Part shown: positions 1 through 7,976 of the stretch, piece by piece
Layout: each line of letters opens with the position of its first letter
How positions within the stretch are numbered: the stretch's first letter is position 1
NCBI RefSeq assembly: GCF_018336975.1
Contig: NZ_CP025572.1
Location: 451,204 to 508,219 of the forward strand
Direction: 5' to 3'
DNA length: 57,016 nucleotides
Source of the DNA: Marinomonas sp. CT5
GTDB lineage: Bacteria > Pseudomonadota > Gammaproteobacteria > Pseudomonadales > Marinomonadaceae
The notes under the pieces: generated by a model
What the model saw: the letters and a program-made list of their open reading frames with translations, nothing else
What the model was told of the DNA's origin: nothing
Database searches by the model: none
Translations under genes and position numbers: made by a program

Positions 1-132
1 TATATGGAACTAGGTGTGGGATTTGTGGCAGTTGGGCTAGACGTCTCACTTATGATGCAAGCAATTCGGAAGCGAGCAGAAGAATTTGAACTTGGTCAAC
101 CTACGGTGCGACCAGATCAATCAGTGTATTAA
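1..132 (+). CDS. HpcH/HpaI aldolase family protein, C-terminal fragment
   Basis: The reading frame is open from base 1 and ends at TAA 130-132, giving 43 residues of a protein truncated by the window edge. The segment GFVAVGLDVSLMMQAIR resembles the last strand and helix of the HpcH/HpaI (2-oxo acid, class II) aldolase barrel, where a G-x-D motif precedes the C-terminal helix. The family cleaves 2-keto-3-deoxy acids to pyruvate plus an aldehyde. It lies 93 nt upstream of a tripartite tricarboxylate transporter on the same strand, so the transporter may import the precursor of its substrate. The family call rests on the tail only. Confidence 0.6.
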   Translation, partial: YMELGVGFVAVGLDVSLMMQAIRKRAEEFELGQPTVRPDQSVY

Positions 133-225
133 ATAATCCAGTAACACATGATGCAATAAAAATGATGTGTGTTTAAACACACTAATTAATGCAAAGACCA
201 ACAAACAAAATAAAAGGTACCAAGC

Positions 226-1182
226 ATGAAAAAATGTATAAAGTCGCTTTCTCTCTCTCTTACTCTTGTAGGGGCTGTTTTATCACAAAGCTCATACGCC
301 GCTTATCCTGAAAAAACCATAACAATGTTGATTCCTTATGGCGCAGGTGGTGGTACGGATGTCTTAGCTAGAGCGCTGCAGCCGGCTCTTGAAGAATCAT
401 TTGGGCAAACGGTCGTTGTAAAAAACGTACCTGGCGGTGGCGGTATCTTGGGGTTCACGCAATTGGTACATTCAAAACCTGATGGCTATACCGTTACGAT
501 ACCTAACAATGTGATTTTTGCTACAGAAGGTATGGGAAATGCTACGTATAAGTACAAAGATTTTGATTACTTAGGCAATATTTTGACGGAAGATTATGTG
601 GTTGCTGTTCGAGCTGACGGTCCATGGAATAGCTGGAATGATTTGCTAGAGGATATGCGTGAGCATCCCAACAAAATCAAATTCGGTTTCTCCGGCTATG
701 GTGGTTCTACGCATGTAGCGAGTCAAATACTAGAGAATGTGGTGGGTTATAAAGCAAAGCAAATACCCCATGATGGTTCTTCTAAGGCCGTTGTTTCTGC
801 AATGGGGGGACACATTGATGCCTTAATGTTAAATCTTGGTGACCTTTCTTCTGGTATTAAGTCTGGTAAATTAAAGCCTCTATTGTCTTTGGGGAATAAG
901 CGACTTAGTGAGTACCCTGATGTTCCAACTTTGCAAGAAACAGGCGTGGATTTGAATCTGACTAATTGGCGTGGTATTGCAGCACCAGCAGGTGTAAGTG
1001 ATGAAGTGAAAGACGCATGGAATAAGGCATTAGAGCATGCCGTGAAGGGGGAGAAATTTCAGCAGTTGATTGCTACTCAAGGAAGTACTATTGATTTCCA
1101 AAAGTCTGGAGAGAAGTTAGACCTATGGATGTCATTATTGGCTGAGTCTTTTATTAATACTGCTCATAACTTGAAAAAATGA
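226..1182 (+). CDS. tctC: Tripartite tricarboxylate transporter substrate-binding protein (TctC/Bug family)
   Basis: This periplasmic binding protein captures a carboxylate for the TctAB permease. The 318-residue product begins with a Sec signal peptide (basic MKKCIK, hydrophobic core, likely cut after SSYA near residue 25). The mature start, YPEKTITMLIPYGAGGGTD, is the usual first strand and ligand loop of Bug proteins, and a second ligand loop is seen in GFSGYGGSTHVAS (about residues 146-158). Length is normal for the family. It is the first gene of a tctC-tctB-tctA set. The ligand cannot be read from sequence; the neighbouring aldolase tail suggests an organic acid or sugar acid. Confidence 0.92.
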   Translation: MKKCIKSLSLSLTLVGAVLSQSSYAAYPEKTITMLIPYGAGGGTDVLARALQPALEESFGQTVVVKNVPGGGGILGFTQLVHSKPDGYTVTIPNNVIFATEGMGNATYKYKDFDYLGNILTEDYVVAVRADGPWNSWNDLLEDMREHPNKIKFGFSGYGGSTHVASQILENVVGYKAKQIPHDGSSKAVVSAMGGHIDALMLNLGDLSSGIKSGKLKPLLSLGNKRLSEYPDVPTLQETGVDLNLTNWRGIAAPAGVSDEVKDAWNKALEHAVKGEKFQQLIATQGSTIDFQKSGEKLDLWMSLLAESFINTAHNLKK

Positions 1183-1240
1183 GTTATAAGGTCAGGTGAT
1201 TATTTTCATCTGACCTTATTTCAATTATTTAGGTGACAAC

Positions 1241-1708
1241 ATGTCTCACTTGAAAGAACAACATATCTTTTATCTTTTTCTTATGGCAGGAGCAGGCTTT
1301 TTTTTAAAGCTGGCTTTAGATATTCCATCTGGCATTGGTGTTGAAGGGGATCCGGGAGCGGCTTTTCTTCCTATTGTGATTTGCGTGCTGATCTTATTGC
1401 TTGTTGCTTATCTCTTTGTGATGGAATTCAGAGATAAGACTAAGAAATTACGCTTTAGTCGAGTAGAGCTCTATACCCTAGTAGGAGTGCTGCTTTTGGT
1501 TTTTGTTTATATATTTACATTGTCTCTCAGTGGTTTTTTTGCTTCTACTATTTTGTTTTTATTCTTATTTCAGCGGCTTAATGGTTATGTTCTCAGTGGT
1601 GCTGATTCGAGTATTAAATCCTACTTAATATCGATTTTGTTTTCTTTTGTAGCAACATGCTCCATTTATTTTGTTTTTTCCATTCTGTTTAAAATGAGTT
1701 TGCCGTAG
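1241..1708 (+). CDS. tctB: Tripartite tricarboxylate transporter TctB family small permease subunit
   Basis: A 155-residue hydrophobic protein with about four predicted membrane spans, the size and layout expected of TctB. It partners the large TctA subunit in the inner membrane in sodium- or proton-coupled uptake of carboxylates delivered by TctC. It lies 58 nt after tctC and 16 nt before tctA. TctB sequences are poorly conserved, so the call depends on size, hydrophobicity and position between two clear tct genes. The start ATG is preceded by TTAGGTGAC, a modest ribosome-binding site. Confidence 0.85.
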   Translation: MSHLKEQHIFYLFLMAGAGFFLKLALDIPSGIGVEGDPGAAFLPIVICVLILLLVAYLFVMEFRDKTKKLRFSRVELYTLVGVLLLVFVYIFTLSLSGFFASTILFLFLFQRLNGYVLSGADSSIKSYLISILFSFVATCSIYFVFSILFKMSLP

Positions 1709-1724
1709 TTGAGGGTAGATTATT

Positions 1725-3209
1725 ATGTTTATGCAATTCGTTCATTCGTTTGAAGCATTTTTAGAACCAACAGTTTTTCTCGCTATTGCGGCAGGTACCA
1801 TATTAGGTCTTATTTTTGGTTCATTACCAGGTTTGACAGCAACTATGGGAATTGCTCTCTTATTACCGCTAACATTCAGTATGCAACCAATCAGTGGTAT
1901 GGGGATGTTGTTTGGTATGTATTGTGGTGCTATATCTGGGGGGTCTATTCCTGCGGCTTTATTGAACATACCTGGTACTCCTTCTTCTGTTGCAACAACT
2001 CTGGATGCTTATCCAATGTCAAAAAGCGGAGAGCCTGGAAGAGCTTTAGGTTTATGTGTTGTCGCTTCATTTATTGGAGGGATTATTAGTGTCTTAGTTT
2101 TTTCTTTACTGTCTCCTGTTATTGCCAAAGCGGCTCTTGAATTTAGTGCCGTAGAGTATTTCTCATTGGGTGTTTTTGGTTTAACTATCATTGCATCTGT
2201 ATCAGGACAATCGATCGTGAAGGGATTGGTCGCTGGTCTAATTGGAGTGTTAATTTCTTTGATAGGAATTGACTCATTGAGTGGAATGGTGCGTCTTACT
2301 GCTGATATTCCTGAGTTAATCGGTGGTGTAGATTTTATGCCAGCCCTGATAGGTTTGTTCGCATTGTCGCAAATTATTAGTGATATTGTTTCGAGTCGAA
2401 ATAGAAAGGGAGCAGAGGTAAAAATTAAAGTGGATAATGCTTATCCGCGATTTAAAGAAACTTTTGGCTTGTGGCGCGTGTGGTCGATGAGCTCAGTGAT
2501 TGGCTCTTTAGTTGGTGCTATTCCTGGGGCGGGAGGGAGTATTGCATCTTTTCTAGCTTATGATGTTGCTAAAAGGCAATCGAAGACACCTGAAAAATTT
2601 CAAACAGGTCATAATGAAGGTATTGTTGCGTGTGAATCTGCTAATAATGGGATGACAGGTGGAGCATTAATTCCGATGATGACACTGGGGATTCCTGGTG
2701 ATGCGTCTGCAGCTGTTTTGATGGGGGGGCTTCTTATACATGGATTGCAACCCGGCCCATTATTGTTTCAAGATCATGCAGATATTGCTTATGGGATTAT
2801 TATTGCTTTTCTTTTTGCCAATATTTTTATGTTTTGCTTTCAAGCGGTTGGAATCAAGTTGTTTGTGAAGGTTTTGCAAATTCCTCGTTCTTTTCTCATG
2901 CCGTTTATATTGGTCATGTGTATCGTCGGCTCCTACGGGATAAGTGGATCGTTAACTTCGGCTTGGATTTTATTGTTCTTTGGTGTGTTTGGTTATTTTT
3001 TAAATCGCTATGGGTTTAGCTCTGCGCCTGTCGTTTTAGGGATGATTTTGGGCTACATGGTTGAATCGAATTTTAGACGTAGTATGGCAATGTATGACAG
3101 TGATTGGACGGTTTTTTTTAGTCACCCTATTAGCCTTAGTTTTATTCTTCTATCTATCGTTTCGATATTTCTTCCTTTTTATTACAGGTATAAGAACTCT
3201 AAAAAGTAA
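1725..3209 (+). CDS. tctA: Tripartite tricarboxylate transporter TctA family large permease subunit
   Basis: The 494-residue polytopic membrane protein carries the signature glycine/proline-rich loops of TctA: GLIFGSLPGLTATMGIALLL near residues 28-47, and a second copy around residues 261-275 (GAIPGAGGSIASF). These inverted repeated loops form the ion and substrate translocation core. Length is normal. It closes the tctCBA cluster and is followed by a strong terminator-like hairpin. A hydrophilic loop (about residues 225-245) separates the two halves. Confidence 0.93.
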   Translation: MFMQFVHSFEAFLEPTVFLAIAAGTILGLIFGSLPGLTATMGIALLLPLTFSMQPISGMGMLFGMYCGAISGGSIPAALLNIPGTPSSVATTLDAYPMSKSGEPGRALGLCVVASFIGGIISVLVFSLLSPVIAKAALEFSAVEYFSLGVFGLTIIASVSGQSIVKGLVAGLIGVLISLIGIDSLSGMVRLTADIPELIGGVDFMPALIGLFALSQIISDIVSSRNRKGAEVKIKVDNAYPRFKETFGLWRVWSMSSVIGSLVGAIPGAGGSIASFLAYDVAKRQSKTPEKFQTGHNEGIVACESANNGMTGGALIPMMTLGIPGDASAAVLMGGLLIHGLQPGPLLFQDHADIAYGIIIAFLFANIFMFCFQAVGIKLFVKVLQIPRSFLMPFILVMCIVGSYGISGSLTSAWILLFFGVFGYFLNRYGFSSAPVVLGMILGYMVESNFRRSMAMYDSDWTVFFSHPISLSFILLSIVSIFLPFYYRYKNSKK

Positions 3210-3245
3210 ATTATGTCTGTGATATTAACAGTTTAATCATGAATG

Positions 3246-3275
3246 AACCCCAGCTTTTGCTGGGGTTTTGTTTTC
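3246..3275 (+). terminator. Rho-independent terminator after tctA
   Basis: A 9-bp stem (AACCCCAGC / GCTGGGGTT, 3246-3254 and 3259-3267) with a TTTT loop is followed by TTGTTTTC. It lies between the converging tctA and DMT genes. Confidence 0.8.
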
Positions 3276-3343
3276 TAGAACTTTATATGTATTTTGCATA
3301 TTTTGAGACGTGCTATGAGTTGTATTTTCCCCATTTACCTGAA

Positions 3344-4276
3344 TTAACTCAGAGTACTGCGAAATAAAAATTTGTTACCGGTTTCTGCGATGAGAATGCC
3401 AAGCAATATGCAAGCGGCACCGATTAAGCCAATGATGCCCAGTGTTTCATTAAGGAAAATTGCCGCTGTTAAGCAAGCGAAAATAGGCTCTAGGGTGAAA
3501 ATAAGCGCGACTTTGTAATCTGGTAAGATTTTCTGGCAAGCGGATTGCGCCCAATAAGCGTAGGCGGTGCCAAGGATACCCGCAATTAATATGGCGGATA
3601 AAACAATTGGTGAGAACAGGCTTTCTTGCCAGCTAAGTGGCTGATTTTCCATGAGATAAAACGCGGGCTCTGGTGAAATGACAGTGCTGACGGTACTGTA
3701 AATTCCCACCGCAAATAACTGCACTATGGTTAAAGGAATAACGGGTAATGTACTAACAAAACGGCCTGTTAATAACATGTGAACAGCAAAGGCAAATGCG
3801 CAAACGAGCACCAAAGAGTCCCCACGATTGAACGTTAATTTGTCTCCAACCGTTAGCAAGTACAAACCCACTGTGGCGAAAATAACCCCCAGAAAAATAG
3901 GTATGCTAATTTTGGTTCTAAACAACAGTAAGCCAAGAATAGGAACCAATGGCGAAGCTAGGCCAGTTATAAATCCAGCATTTGACACTGTGGTGAATTT
4001 AAGACCCGCGGTTTGAGCATAAAAAGCGATAAACAATAATAATCCAAGAACCGATCCTTTAAGTAGTAAAGGGCGTATCAATTCTTTTGGTATTTTTTCT
4101 GATGAAAGTATTAATAAGGGAATAAGGGCGAGACCTGCGAGTGTAAACCGCACGGCGTTAAAGGTATGAACCGGAATAATTTCCATCGCTAAATCGATTA
4201 GCGTAAATTCTGCTCCCCACACAAACGCGACAAAGATCAGCATAAATGTTGCTGTGCGTTGAGAGCGAATGATCAT
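3344..4276 (-). CDS. DMT superfamily transporter (EamA family)
   Basis: A 310-residue inner-membrane protein with about ten predicted spans arranged as two EamA repeats. The first repeat includes FVAFVWGAEFTLIDLAME; the second includes the family-typical GTAYAYWAQSACQ and LEPIFACLTAAIFLNE signatures. EamA proteins are usually exporters of metabolites or drugs; the substrate is not predictable here. It converges on tctA and is divergent from the N-acetyltransferase operon across about 230 nt. Confidence 0.88.
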   Translation of the reverse strand: MIIRSQRTATFMLIFVAFVWGAEFTLIDLAMEIIPVHTFNAVRFTLAGLALIPLLILSSEKIPKELIRPLLLKGSVLGLLLFIAFYAQTAGLKFTTVSNAGFITGLASPLVPILGLLLFRTKISIPIFLGVIFATVGLYLLTVGDKLTFNRGDSLVLVCAFAFAVHMLLTGRFVSTLPVIPLTIVQLFAVGIYSTVSTVISPEPAFYLMENQPLSWQESLFSPIVLSAILIAGILGTAYAYWAQSACQKILPDYKVALIFTLEPIFACLTAAIFLNETLGIIGLIGAACILLGILIAETGNKFLFRSTLS

Positions 4277-4506
4277 TGAATACCTTCCCTAGTGTTGGTG
4301 TCTTTTAGGCTTTCCCCAGATAAACACTATAAATGGGTACGGGTTTATTCAACCTGAAAGGTTAAAAGTGGGACATGATAAATGAAGTCATACTCCATCT
4401 ATATACCTATCTTGGGTTATATTCTTAACTTAGGTTAATTTCTTCCCCTCTTAGCTACTGTAATCTTGCCTGTATTCCATTTTTTTATTAAGTAAGGGTG
4501 CACAGA

Positions 4507-5352
4507 ATGCCGTTGTTATCTTATCTTCAAGATTATCTTTCTGACCTCGGTTTGGTTGCGCCAGAGCAGCCAAACATTGAGTTTGTTCGGGCGTTACAAG
4601 AAAGGCATGTAGCGCGTTATAGCTTCAACAGTTTGGCGGTGGTGTTGGGAGAAGAAATTTCTTTGGATCTTAGCGCGATCAGCCAGAAAATAGTGACTCG
4701 TGGTTTGGGCGGTTATTGCTTTGAACATAACAAGCTGACGTTTGAGCTATTAAAAGCCTTGGGTTATGACGTACAGCTCAAGTTGGCGCGAGTGCTGAAT
4801 AATAATGTTGAGCGAGAAACGGCAAGAACACATCGTGTGACCTTGTTAACGTTCGAAGGCATCAGCTATTTGATTGATACTGGCTTTGGTGGCAATGGAC
4901 CTGTTGCCCCCTTGCGATTAGATATAAATGCACAGCAAGTGGCCGGTATAGACAGTTATCGAATGCTTGCAAGAGGTAAGGGCGAATACGATCTTCAAGT
5001 CATGAAAGGTGAAGATGATTTCACTCTCTACCGTTTTGATAGTGCCACTTATACAGATGCTGATTGTGAGTTAGGGCATTTCTATTCACATAAAAATCCG
5101 CACGCGGTGTTTGTGAATAACTTAATGGTGACCTTGAAGCAACAAGACCAAACTATGGCTTTGGTGAATGCCGAGTTTATTGTCAGAAACCACAATGGGG
5201 AGCAAAAACGGTTTATCGAAAGCCCAGAGTTGCTGGGTGATATTTTGAGATCCGAGTTTAACATCTCTCTTGAACCTTCTGTTGTTGAACATCTTTTCAT
5301 CCGCTTTGTGGTGCCCGCTTTGGATAAAGCTGCTAGTGAGGCAAGGTCATGA
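4507..5352 (+). CDS. Arylamine N-acetyltransferase
   Basis: Transfers acetyl from acetyl-CoA to arylamines, arylhydroxylamines or hydrazines in the cytoplasm. The Cys-His-Asp catalytic triad is visible in order: Cys in RGLGGYCFE, His in RTHRVTL and Asp in IDTGFGG. At 281 residues it has normal NAT length. The frame extends to a GTG at 4498, but ATG 4507 with AAGGG 8 nt upstream is the better start. The stop overlaps the ATG of the next gene (ATGA, 4 nt), so acetylation and an EamA exporter are translationally coupled. This suggests a detoxification or export role, which is inference. Confidence 0.9.
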   Translation: MPLLSYLQDYLSDLGLVAPEQPNIEFVRALQERHVARYSFNSLAVVLGEEISLDLSAISQKIVTRGLGGYCFEHNKLTFELLKALGYDVQLKLARVLNNNVERETARTHRVTLLTFEGISYLIDTGFGGNGPVAPLRLDINAQQVAGIDSYRMLARGKGEYDLQVMKGEDDFTLYRFDSATYTDADCELGHFYSHKNPHAVFVNNLMVTLKQQDQTMALVNAEFIVRNHNGEQKRFIESPELLGDILRSEFNISLEPSVVEHLFIRFVVPALDKAASEARS

Positions 5353-6308
5353 GCTCATTTTTTACCTTGTTATTATGGGCGTGGTTAATGGCGTCCTCCT
5401 TTATTGTATCGGGCCATATGGTGCAATACGCCAGCCCAATTGCGACTTCCGCGTTTCGTTTTCTTTTTGCCATGTTGATCATGCTGCCAGCGTTATGGCT
5501 AAGTTGGCAGCGAGCTAAGTTAAACAAGAGAGAACAATTTAGGGGCTTGTTTGCTTCTCGTCAGCGGCTGTTTCATTACGTGATTATCAGTGGTGCGTTG
5601 GTGGGCTTTTTTATCGGCTTGTTTGCAGCCCTAAAGACAACAACCCCTTTAAATACGTCCGTTTTGTATACCTTGGTTCCTTTGATTGGCGTGATAATAG
5701 CGAGAGTTTGGCTCAAGGAAGTGGCGCCTTTTTGGCGAGTCATAGGCTTTGTTCTTGGCTCAATCGGCGCCATGACCGTGTTATTTTCGACACAAGGCGT
5801 TTCTGCGCAAAGCAATGATGGATTTGAGTGGCATTCTGGCGATTACATTTTTCTTGGCTCTTGCTTTTTATTGGCATTGCATGTGGTTGCTGTACAAAGG
5901 TGGGGACGTTCATTGGGGGCATTTTCTGGCGCCTTTATGATTATGTTATTCGGCACGTTTTGGTTGATACCCATAGCGGTGATGTGGGGAGAACTTGATC
6001 AAGTGCAATGGGCTTCGCAAGGGTTCTGGGTGACTGTTTTGTATCTAACGGTGTTTACCACGCTCTTCACTTTTTTGTTGCAACAGCGTTTGGTTATGAC
6101 AGTGGGGGCAAGTCGCTTACTGGCGATGTCTTACACTATCCCTGTTTGGGTGGCGTTGTTTACCGCTTTGCATGAGTCGCGTTTATTGAGCTTGATGGAT
6201 GCTTCTTTTGTTTCTGGTATTGTTTTTCTAGGTGTTGCACTCTTTCTGATTGATGGCAATTTTAGCAAGGTAAAGGTAATCCATGGATCGAGCTCAATTA
6301 CAAAATAG
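5349..6308 (+). CDS. DMT superfamily transporter (EamA family)
   Basis: A 319-residue membrane protein with about ten spans in two EamA repeats. TSAFRFLFAMLIMLPAL is in the first repeat. In the second, TVLYLTVFTTLFTFLLQQR and YTIPVWVALFTALHE match the usual domain pattern. It starts within the stop codon of the N-acetyltransferase gene and its end overlaps the Crp/Fnr-type gene by 26 nt, so the three form one tightly packed operon. It is not closely similar to the other EamA protein at 3344-4276. Substrate unknown; export of an acetylated amine would fit the context. Confidence 0.87.
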   Translation: MSSFFTLLLWAWLMASSFIVSGHMVQYASPIATSAFRFLFAMLIMLPALWLSWQRAKLNKREQFRGLFASRQRLFHYVIISGALVGFFIGLFAALKTTTPLNTSVLYTLVPLIGVIIARVWLKEVAPFWRVIGFVLGSIGAMTVLFSTQGVSAQSNDGFEWHSGDYIFLGSCFLLALHVVAVQRWGRSLGAFSGAFMIMLFGTFWLIPIAVMWGELDQVQWASQGFWVTVLYLTVFTTLFTFLLQQRLVMTVGASRLLAMSYTIPVWVALFTALHESRLLSLMDASFVSGIVFLGVALFLIDGNFSKVKVIHGSSSITK

Positions 6309-6870
6309 CTTCGAAGCGTATTTTAATGAATTAGGCTATGACATTGATTGGCAAAGGCTGTCTGTGCCGATGGATGTGCATGTGATTCGAAAAGGCGATT
6401 ACCTGTTTCAACAGGGGAACTTTGCTAACCGTCTGTATTTTTTGCATGTTGGATTAGTACGTTACGTGAGTTTTTCTGAGGAAGGGAAAGAGTTCACCCA
6501 AACCTTTGCGAAAAGCCCAAGAATTATTGGTTCAACCAAGGCGATGGTGACTGAAACCCGCGTGCTGTTTGGTATTCAAGCGCTGGAAGATTGCATAGTT
6601 TCTTCTTACCCGTGGCAAGCGTTTTATGCTCAGATGCGTCACGATGTTGGCTTTTTAGAGTGCTATGCCAAATTTCTGGAACGCATTTTTATCACCAAAG
6701 AAGAGCGCGAAAATGCCTTTGTAAAGCACTCTGCGGAGCGTCGATATTTGGATTTCTGCGTCGACTATCCAGAGTTAAAGGACACCATTCCGCAGCAACA
6801 AATAGCCTCATATATAGGCATCACCCCAGTGGCACTGAGTCGAATTCGCCAGAGGCTAAAGTTGGGCTGA
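6283..6870 (+). CDS. Crp/Fnr family transcriptional regulator
   Basis: The 195-residue protein has an N-terminal cyclic-nucleotide-binding-type beta barrel (about residues 25-125, with RKGDYLFQQGNFANRLYFLHVGLVR typical of the cNMP fold) and a short C-terminal winged helix. The C-terminus IASYIGITPVALSRIRQRLK is the HTH recognition segment of this subfamily, which often lacks cAMP binding. No cysteine cluster typical of FNR is seen. It overlaps the upstream exporter gene by 26 nt and probably regulates the NAT-exporter operon in response to an unknown signal. No recognisable operator was found. Confidence 0.85.
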   Translation: MDRAQLQNSFEAYFNELGYDIDWQRLSVPMDVHVIRKGDYLFQQGNFANRLYFLHVGLVRYVSFSEEGKEFTQTFAKSPRIIGSTKAMVTETRVLFGIQALEDCIVSSYPWQAFYAQMRHDVGFLECYAKFLERIFITKEERENAFVKHSAERRYLDFCVDYPELKDTIPQQQIASYIGITPVALSRIRQRLKLG

Positions 6871-6887
6871 TGGGAGATCTTTGTTCA

Positions 6888-6903
6888 TTCTCTAAATCAT
6901 CAA
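6888..6903 (+). promoter_or_regulatory. Weak UAS-like half site (distal), upstream of the SDR gene
   Basis: TTCTCTAAATCATCAA keeps only the right half (ATCAA) of the XylR/DmpR-type pattern TTGATCAATTGATCAA, by my count 10 of 16 positions. It is listed because it starts 42 bp before the better site at 6930 and 180 bp before the -24 GG, the same geometry as the pair upstream of the aldehyde dehydrogenase gene. Confidence 0.4.
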
Positions 6904-6929
6904 TTTGCCAAGGTCATTATTGTATTTTT

Positions 6930-6945
6930 TTGATCATTTGATGAA
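6930..6945 (+). promoter_or_regulatory. UAS-like enhancer site (proximal) for a XylR-type activator
   Basis: TTGATCATTTGATGAA differs at two positions from the XylR UAS-type pattern TTGATCAATTGATCAA (recalled from the family). It starts 138 bp upstream of the -24 GG of the downstream sigma-54 promoter, the same distance as the palindromic site at 9816-9831. Confidence 0.65.
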
Positions 6946-7066
6946 TTCCATTTCTATTCAATACAAAACCTACTCCTTCAAACCCTGTCGTCTGAAAGTG
7001 AAAAGTATTTTTATATCAATGTTTTAAAGGAGTATCGGCGATTAGCTATCGGTGGTTTGTATGATT

Positions 7067-7083
7067 CGGCACACTCCATGCAA
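7067..7083 (+). promoter_or_regulatory. Sigma-54 (-24/-12) promoter of the coniferyl-alcohol-dehydrogenase-like gene
   Basis: CGGCACACTCCATGCAA fits the RpoN consensus TGGCACG-N4-TTGCA. The invariant GG (7068-7069) and GC (7080-7081) are separated by exactly 10 nt. Transcription would start near 7093, about 65 nt before the ATG. Confidence 0.75.
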
Positions 7084-7157
7084 TTCTCCAAGTTACTAAG
7101 GGAAGGTGACGATGTCTGCTCTCCCTACGTTTCATAAAAAAATAAAGGAGAAACACT

Positions 7158-7925
7158 ATGATGTTAGCGAATAAAACCATTGTGATTACTGGCGTGTCTT
7201 CGGGGATTGGTGCCGATGTGGCGAGGCTGGCTCGTTTTCATGGCGCAAAGGTGATTGGTATTGATCGTAATGAGCCAAGTATGACCTTGGATGGCTTTGT
7301 GCAAATAGATTTGGGCGACCCAAGTGCGATTGATGCTGCACTGGATCGATTGCCTGAACATATTGATGCCTTATGTAATATCGCTGGCGTGCCAGGTACA
7401 GCCGATGCGGAATTAGTTGGTCGAGTGAATTATTTAGGTTTACGTCATTTGTGTGACGCCCTTATGTCCCGTTTCAATAAGGGGGCGAGTATTGTCAATG
7501 TGGCTTCTATTTTAGGAATTGAATGGCCAGAACGTCTTGAGGAACATAAGGCCTTGGCCAATACCTCTAATTTTAAAGAAGGCGCTGACTGGCTGAAAAA
7601 GAATCCTGTTCCACAAGAAACCTGTTATCAATACTTTAAAGAAGCGCTTATTGTTTGGTCTACTCAACAAGCCTTTGCTTGGTTTCGGGATCAGGGGGTG
7701 CGTATGAACTCTGTGGCGCCGGGTCCTGTCTTTACGCCAATTTTGGGGGATTTTGTTTCTATGTTGGGTGAAGAGCGAGTACAAAAAGACGCCGAGAGAA
7801 TGTTGCGTCCTGCTTATTCCGATGAAGTGGCTGACGTGATTGCGTTTCTTTGCTCAGATGCATCCCGTTGGGTGTGTGGGGTAAATATTCCCGTTGATGG
7901 TGGGTTGGCGTCGACTTATTTGTAA
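7158..7925 (+). CDS. calA: Coniferyl-alcohol dehydrogenase-like SDR
   Basis: An NAD(P)-dependent short-chain dehydrogenase expected to oxidise coniferyl alcohol (or a related aromatic alcohol) to the aldehyde. The 255 residues include the cofactor motif TGVSSGIG (about residues 11-18), NIAGVPG, a catalytic Ser in NVASILG and Tyr-x3-Lys in CYQYFKEAL. The sequence follows the Pseudomonas CalA pattern closely from memory, including GPVFTPIL and the C-terminus IPVDGGLASTYL. AAGGAG sits 8 nt upstream of the start. It is preceded by a sigma-54 promoter and UAS-like sites, and the activator gene is encoded convergently next door. The substrate assignment is by family similarity. Confidence 0.85.
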   Translation: MMLANKTIVITGVSSGIGADVARLARFHGAKVIGIDRNEPSMTLDGFVQIDLGDPSAIDAALDRLPEHIDALCNIAGVPGTADAELVGRVNYLGLRHLCDALMSRFNKGASIVNVASILGIEWPERLEEHKALANTSNFKEGADWLKKNPVPQETCYQYFKEALIVWSTQQAFAWFRDQGVRMNSVAPGPVFTPILGDFVSMLGEERVQKDAERMLRPAYSDEVADVIAFLCSDASRWVCGVNIPVDGGLASTYL

Positions 7926-7935
7926 TGTAGCTGAT

Positions 7936-7967
7936 AAAGCCCGAGTTGGAATGTTTTCTCGGGCTTT
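7936..7967. terminator. Bidirectional terminator between the SDR and the sigma-54 activator gene
   Basis: A 10-bp perfect stem (AAAGCCCGAG / CTCGGGCTTT, 7936-7945 and 7958-7967) with a 12-nt loop and flanking A/T residues separates two convergent genes. Confidence 0.75.
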
Positions 7968-7976
7968 AGTTTCAAC

